From assembly GCA_030704615.1 (NCBI GenBank), contig CM060734.1, positions 30,148,042-30,212,041 of the forward strand: a stretch of 64,000 nt of DNA, written 5' to 3'. Positions 58,561 through 64,000 of the stretch are shown here, piece after piece. The stretch's first letter is position 1. Each line of letters starts with the position of its first letter. The notes beneath the pieces were generated by a model. That model worked only from the letters and a program-made list of their open reading frames with translations. It did not search any database and was not told where the DNA came from. The stretch comes from Takakia lepidozioides. Lineage: Eukaryota; Streptophyta; Takakiopsida; Takakiales; Takakiaceae. The translations under genes were made by a program, and so were the position numbers.

Positions 58561-58927
58561 TAGTATATATCTCTCCTTTAGGGTACGCGACTCATGTCGT
58601 GACTTAGGCCTTACCACAAGCAAAGGATGGACGGGCAACAGGTATAGACGGGCCAGCATGTATATTCATCTTATACTCTCGTATGTATATGTGTATACGA
58701 TACATATACATATACATACACATGATAATATATTATATATATTATATACAAAACTGCGTTAAAAATTATAGATTACAATTCAATTGAATTGCAGTCAGCA
58801 ATTCAATTGAATTGCAAATTAGGGTTAGTTCAATTGAATTGGCATCGCAATTCAATTGAATTGGCATCTGATCAAGTGAATTGCGCTGCATTTCACATCA
58901 AGGCCTATTTGGAATTCCCTAAACACT

Positions 58928-59723
58928 CTCACCTTGGCAGGCTGTAATGTGGGCAGTCACATTTATCTACATAAACACCCAAGGACGCCCCCCAACGCAC
59001 ACCCACACGTGGGATGCGTCGTATACACAAAAGCAAAGAGACAGACAGGTGAAGGCCAGGACTCCCCAAAGCATCCCTGCGATTTCCAAGCTAAGTTACT
59101 GCCCAGGTACGCCCTGATCTCTACCCTGTCCAGTCTCCATAACTTAACTTACTAGGTGCGAGTCGAGATCAGTCGAGACTCGAGACAGACCCATCGGATC
59201 CCAGTGGTATAAATTACATAAAAGTAAGACAGATGTGAAGATTTCACTAAAACACACGGGCATTGCGCACAACATTTCTGACTTGTTCACAGATCCCGAC
59301 TGCCGGGGACTCCCAACTCCAAAGCTTGCAGCTCTCATTGCGAGCCGCTTGAGGCAAAGCTCGCATGGCGATTCCTCGCAGCGTTGGTGATGAATCTCCC
59401 GGTAGCAGCTGCCGACAAAGAGTGATCAGATTTGCGATCCGCAGATTTGAGCACAGGATCATCTTCTCCGTGTAAGTACTGGACGAACAGACTCAGTAAC
59501 GGCTCTGTACATCCAGGCTCATTCATCTGTGCTTCACGTTCCCGAACCCGTGATAAGATCAACTTTTACACAATGGCACCTCCTTTCAGAAGGGACGGCT
59601 GAGATGTGAGATCAGTGTGGGGAGAGAAAGCACGAAAGCACCGACTGGTCTGGAGTGTCGACAAAGGGTACACTCGCAGTCGGGCGTTCCTCTCGGTCGT
59701 CCTCTCGGTGCAAGCCGCACGGT
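58928..59723. other. Upstream region of the MATE gene
   Basis: GC-rich sequence with short frames on both strands; none recognised. It should contain the promoter and leader of the MATE gene, so the TIR element sits within 800 bp of its start codon. Confidence 0.45.
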
Positions 59724-62700
59724 ATGATGAGGGCATCGTGGCTGCTGCCGTCGCCAGTTTCACAAATTGGAATGCCTCTGGCATGCAGATCTGATTGTTC
59801 AGGTAAATTTTCATCCAGGTCTTTGGTTCGGTCTGCAGAGTGGGGAATGATTGATGGTGAAAATATGCTTGTTAGGCTTTTCCAGGTATCCCGATTTGGA
59901 TCCTTGGAGTATTTTCTTGCTTGAGAAGATATATTTCGTGGAATCAGCTGTTAGAATTCGAGCTAGATGGAAGTATGGCTTGTGTTGAATGTGGGAAAGG
60001 CTGAAATTGTGTTTTGTTCAGAATTTTGGGCAGATTTTGAGTTGCTGCTTGGACTTGGACGTAGGTCTATAAGATAGTTCCTCGTTTGTAATTGCGTTAT
60101 TGGTGCAAATGCAGGTTGCAGAGTTGTTGCTTCCAATGCTGATGGTTGGACTCCCACTGGCATGAGTAGCTGTGACCATCACAATTCATCAAGATGCACG
60201 AATCCAGAAGACATTGTTTTAGGAAAACCTAATGCCCGTGCGGGCTTAGTCCAAGTAAAAACATTCGTAGGGTTTAGAACAGTTAGCTGCCGTCCTTTGC
60301 ACCCTGCATTAGTATGTACACAGCAGAATCAGCACAGTACATTATCAGGGAATTTCAGAACACTGACGCAGAGAAACCCGGGGAGAAGACAGACAGGTTA
60401 TGGCAATGTAGAATGGAGGCCAAGGATTCTCAAGCCTGCCATATCATTAGGACCACCAGAGAAGGAAGGCCAATCAAGGCTAAGAGTAAACATGAGTTGG
60501 CGCTCGGGATCCAAGACTGCAACAGAGACATCGCTTACGAGGACGACACTAGGAAATCCATGGCGGGGCTTCTTCGAGCATGCAGGGTAGCTTATTCCTC
60601 TTGTTTTGAAACTCTTCTTTTCTCCTTAAAAGAGAAGGTGGATCAAGGCTGCACATAGCAACCTTAACACTAGTTTATATTCTGATTTCATGCTCTGGTT
60701 GATATTTTCTGTTGTACTTGTTGGGGGGATTGGATGAAGGGCTACCTGAGCAGTTGAATACCAAATGCTGCTAATCTTAGTGCTAGTCAATTTTCTGATT
60801 CAATCACCATGTTTGGAATTAGGTGAATTAGGAGATTGACTAGTTATTGCAAGCTCTTTGAGCATGGTGGCTAGACCTCCCTCTCTCATTTTGGTTGGGA
60901 TCCTGTTCCACGGGTTTCAAATGCCCTGGTTGCACTTGGTCAATGTATTGGCTTCAGCAACAAATGTTTATATGACTGCGTTACTTTTGTTCATGCTATC
61001 ATAAGCGTCAGGCCACAGATACTTTGTGGATGTGGGGTTAATTTGTCAAAGTCAGCTGACACATAGTTGTGGGCCTGATTGAACGGGGCACCAGTGATGA
61101 CAAACTCAAAGGGGACGATATTCTGAGGGAGATTGCTGTGCTTGCCTTGCCGGCTATGATAGCACAGGCTGCCGACCCAGTGGCCCAGCTTCTGGAGACA
61201 GCCTACGTAGGGCGCATAGGTACTATCAAAGAAAAACTACAAACAGCTAGATTGACACATCACCTCCTCAGGAGACCTTGCCTCATTAGCATCGGGTCAT
61301 TGGATGTGTGAAAGAAACCTTCATGACTGATATAGTTGGACTTGCAATGTTGACACCCTTCTGCAAAGTTTTCTTCCAGCAATGTGTTCAGGGCAGATGA
61401 TCTTGGTCTGGAGATTGCATTGATTGCATTGCCGGCAGCATTAGCGCTGGCAGCCGACCCTCTTGCCTCTTTGGTGGACACCGCATTCATCGGGCAAATA
61501 GGTACCCCAGCCATTTAGATTCACAAATAGAGAGCATTTGCCAAAATTGGCCCAATTTCAGTAGAAAATGCAGAGTTCTTTTCAAGTGTGGTCTTTGATA
61601 CTATAGTGCCAATCATGGCACAACTAAGTGGGAACTGGTCGTAAGTGCGTTGGTGTGCTGCGGTTTTTGACCTTTGGCTTTTACAGAGCTTCCTCACTGG
61701 CACAATAGCCCACTCGTTCAAGTGGCATACTTTTCTTCTTTTTGGCATACGGGCTTTTGTGTTTAACTCCATTTGAGAAGGAACGTGACATATGAACAAC
61801 ACCAGCAATTGGCCACATTTTGAAAGCAGATGTATGAGGAAGAAACATGAAAAAAATCATCTGCCTTAATGCCCATATACAAATTTGTCTGCAAGGGTTT
61901 GCACATGAACACCTTGTCAAGCTCTTTGTGTACGCTGTTCCGTTGAGGCCAGAAGCAAGCTGAAGTTGGTTTTGTGCTTATGTTTGTTTCGTACCCTTGT
62001 GTACTTCTGGAGAAAGAGGGTTGAACTTCTGCAAATCTTGCTTTGTTCAGGTCCGGTGGAGCTGGCAGCAGTGGGTGTCTCAATCTCAGTGTTCAATTTG
62101 GTGTCCAAGATGTTCAACATTCCTCTTCTGAATGTCACAACATCGTTTGTGGCCGAAGATGATTCTGACGAAGAAGTTGTCAATGGTATGCCCTTGGAGC
62201 CTGCCTCACCAACTTCCGCTGCATTGCTCTCCACTAAAGGTGAGCAGGATAAGAAACTGCAATGCAATTTGTTCAGCTTCAAGTTATGTTGTCTATCCTA
62301 TCCTCAGCTTTTTTGTTGAATGGTTGGCTGGAACAACACTCTGCACTTTCTTTCTAACTGGCTCTATATCTTATGACGACTCAGTAAGGCAAGTCTTTAC
62401 ATGCTAAGCTTGCCCCCCATAATCTCCCTTTTGAGTGTGTTTGTATAGAGTTGCCAGATGCAGAGTTGAAGGAAGAACATGGAAGTTTGGACTCAGAAAG
62501 GAGAGAATCAGGAAAGCGGGTCCTTCCATCAGTCTCATCGGCACTAGTTCTTGCAACCTTCCTGGGGGTGGGTGAAGCATGTGTGCTGGCCTTTTGGGCA
62601 GGGCCTGTGTTGTCTGTCATGGGCGTAAACACAGTAAGTCTGCCACAAGTGCTCCCTTAGCTTTTAGGGGAACCTGTGTCTACTGAATACAATATGAATC

Positions 62701-64000
62701 AGTCATGTATGGATAAACGTATCTCACTGGAAATGGAAGGATGTTACACAACTACTAAAATGCTACACACTTTGGTCACATTGTGATAACGCTGGATGCT
62801 GCAAGGGTCTTTGAACTGTTACATTCGCGCTCAAAGTGTCTGGCATGCTCCCAGGATGAAGCTAGCTGGAAGCAAGTAACATAACTTGTCATTGTCAAAT
62901 AAGCTTCTGGTCTCCATGACCATGCCTGCTCTGGGGAGAGGATCCAAAATTGGGGGAAGATCCACCTTCGTGATGCTATTTTGTATCTAGCAGATCACGT
63001 CGCTAGGCTGATAGACGGAATTGACTTTGTAGCTCATTGTTGAACGTGTCTTGATTCTGTAGAATGCAGCCTGCAGGAATTGACATGATGTAAGGTCTCT
63101 GGCACTGTGAGGGTGGAAACAGATGTCACCCATGCGTACTCCAGCTGTACAGTATCTGGCATTACGCGCTATAGGGGCTCCTGCTGTGGTGATCTCACTT
63201 GCCATACAGGGTGTATTTCGGGGGTTCAAAGATACCACGACTCCACTTTATGCCAGCTGTGAGAAAGCTGAATCTTTCCTGCTTGTACTTAGATTTGCTA
63301 TCAGTGTGACCACGGAGGGAGCACGAAGATCTATGAGATATTAACTCCAATTATTGCCCTATGACTCTCTTAAACTTCTCATGCAAAATAATAGCAAAAA
63401 CATTGGCAATGCAGCTGCAGAAGATTGTTCCCAGCATAATTAGACGGGCCTAAACTGGATTCATTTGGGACATGGGGGTGGTGTTGTCATTAGTTGGTAG
63501 AATGTTTGACATGAAGTGTGAATTGTAATTTGTTGGTGGCAATTACAGTGGCAGGGAACGCAATCAACATTGTTTTGGACCCCATACTCATGTTCTCACT
63601 GAAGTTTGGTGTGAGCGGGGCTGCAGTGGCAACTGTGGCTTCACAGTAAGTTGACAAACTCCTGTCTTGGCAGATGGAGTTTGTTTTGTCCTTGATATCT
63701 GTAATAGTATAGCTATCAAGACCATGTCTCCCTCCTCATCATATCAGGGGTTAACATCTCACCGGTTAACATCTCTTGCAGGTATGCTATTGCAGGAATG
63801 CTTTTATGGAAGTTAAATAGGCGTGTCGTACTCTTACCATCGTTGAAAGATCTGCGTTTTGATCGTTTCTTGAAATCAGGTAAGCAGCTCTTTTTCACAT
63901 AATGTTTCTGTTATGCAGGGCTAAACAGTGAAAGCAGACAATGTCAAGCAAGGATTTTGTTGTCACTTTGCAGCATTAGCGTATTGTTTGGGTAAAGAGT
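59724..64000 (+). CDS. MATE-family transporter, plastid DTX44/45-like (partial, runs off window)
   Basis: MATE (DTX) proteins export organic anions or other solutes by cation antiport. Exons: 59724-59802, 60115-60586, then either 61095-61219 or 61392-61501, 62051-62239, 62449-62633, 63123-63258, 63549-63645, 63782-63879, 63974 to the edge. Phases agree throughout with GT-AG sites. The first ~180 residues are Ser/Arg/Thr-rich and fit a plastid transit peptide plus a disordered N-terminus; this part is the least certain. Transporter motifs: LETAYVGRIG or VDTAFIGQIG, PVELAAVGVSISVFN, NIPLLNVTTSFVAED, an acidic loop, SPMRTPAVQYLALRAIGAP, QGVFRGFKDTTTPLYA, LDPILMFSLKFGVSGAAVAT, MLLWKLNRRVVLLP. The intron 60587-61094 contains unassigned, LINE-like sequence. 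Confidence 0.85.
61095..61219 (+). other. MATE alternative exon A (DTX44/45-like version)
   Basis: A 125-nt exon (acceptor ACCAG|T, donor ATAG|GTACTA) encoding DDILREIAVLALPAMIAQAA and then DPVAQLLETAYVGRIG. It starts in phase 2 and ends in phase 1. Its QAADPVAQLLETAY wording is closest to the DTX44/45 branch of the family. Confidence 0.75.
61392..61501 (+). other. MATE alternative exon B (FRD3/DTX42-like version)
   Basis: A 110-nt exon (acceptor TTCAG|G, donor ATAG|GTACCC) encoding ADDLGLEIALIALPAALALA and then ADPLASLVDTAFIGQIG. It has the same start phase (2) and end phase (1) as exon A, and the same position in the protein. Its wording LALAADPLASLVDTAFIG is typical of the FRD3/DTX42-43 branch. 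Confidence 0.75.

Larger units (their letters stand above)
53925..58921. mobile_element. ~5-kb TIR transposon with long inverted ends
   Basis: The left arm 53925-54276 is repeated in reverse at 58561-58921 with very high agreement (both start TAGGGAATTCCAAATAGGCC when read inward). The insertion is flanked by AACACT on each side (53919-53924 and 58922-58927), which looks like a 6-bp target duplication. Arms contain several CAATTCAATTGAATTG palindromes. Next to the left arm is a three-copy subterminal repeat. No transposase is recognised inside. The cargo includes a kinase exon (56377 onward), LINE pieces (55322-55811) and an unassigned frame with a good splice donor (54611-54830). It is therefore probably non-autonomous. 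Confidence 0.85.

Noticed and set aside
60314-60658. Alternative frame of the MATE N-terminal exon (114 codons, SAQYIIREFQ...)
   Set aside because: It looks protein-like, but its end phase at the 60586 donor does not fit either following exon, whereas the overlapping frame does.
1-64000. CRISPR arrays, operons, prokaryotic or organellar insert, rRNA genes
   Set aside because: No regularly spaced short direct repeats, no ribosome-binding-site gene clusters and no rRNA signatures were seen. All recognised genes have spliceosomal introns or plant nuclear affinity.

Overview
The window is nuclear DNA of a land plant. The evidence is a set of plant-specific, intron-rich genes: a COBRA-like GPI protein, a proline-rich receptor-like kinase of the ALE2/PERK type, a PLS-class pentatricopeptide repeat protein, a plastid-type MATE transporter and secretory cyclophilins. 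These sit in a dense background of decayed LINEs, SINEs and TIR elements. The long, highly repetitive PLS-PPR and the amount of transposon debris inside introns suggest a seed-free vascular plant such as a fern or lycophyte. That is an impression; the species cannot be fixed from the sequence alone. All exon coordinates were worked out by hand from splice sites, reading phase and family conservation.

Layout. 1-23.1 kb: a tandem array of secretory cyclophilin (peptidyl-prolyl isomerase) genes on the minus strand. Copy A has only exon 1 in the window (518-586). Copies B (1690-5085) and C (19659-23108) each have seven exons of identical length and encode intact proteins of 204 residues. Between B and C lies about 14 kb of transposon debris: a piggyBac-like remnant, tRNA-derived SINEs, a degenerate minisatellite, a candidate solo LTR, a Crypton-like (DUF3504-like) gene remnant split by a TIR element, an RNase H/LINE remnant and two nested inverted-repeat structures.

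27.0-36.4 kb (+): the receptor-like kinase. A signal peptide, a Ser/Pro-rich ectodomain, a membrane span and a complete kinase domain are visible, and one 4.6-kb intron is filled with LINE copies. 37.7-40.4 kb (-): a PPR gene with a 735-codon open frame, followed by a decayed E/E+ tail. 40.8-42.2 kb: LINE fragments. 43.6-48.8 kb (+): a DUF676-type serine esterase/lipase with 11 exons, 461 residues and one GC-AG intron. 49.6-52.7 kb (-): a COBRA-like gene with 6 exons and 453 residues, convergent with the lipase. 53.9-58.9 kb: an almost exactly 5-kb TIR element with ~350-bp arms and a 6-bp target duplication, carrying an exon that looks taken from an inositol tetrakisphosphate 1-kinase gene. 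59.7-64.0 kb (+): a MATE transporter running off the window, with two different versions of the same exon in tandem whose phases make them mutually exclusive.

The genes do not form an operon or an obvious pathway. Four families (cyclophilin, kinase, COBRA, lipase/MATE) touch secretion, the cell surface or plastids, but that is not evidence of joint function. The most notable items are the MATE tandem exon pair, the gene-capturing TIR element, the cyclophilin array, and the piggyBac-like and Crypton-like remnants.
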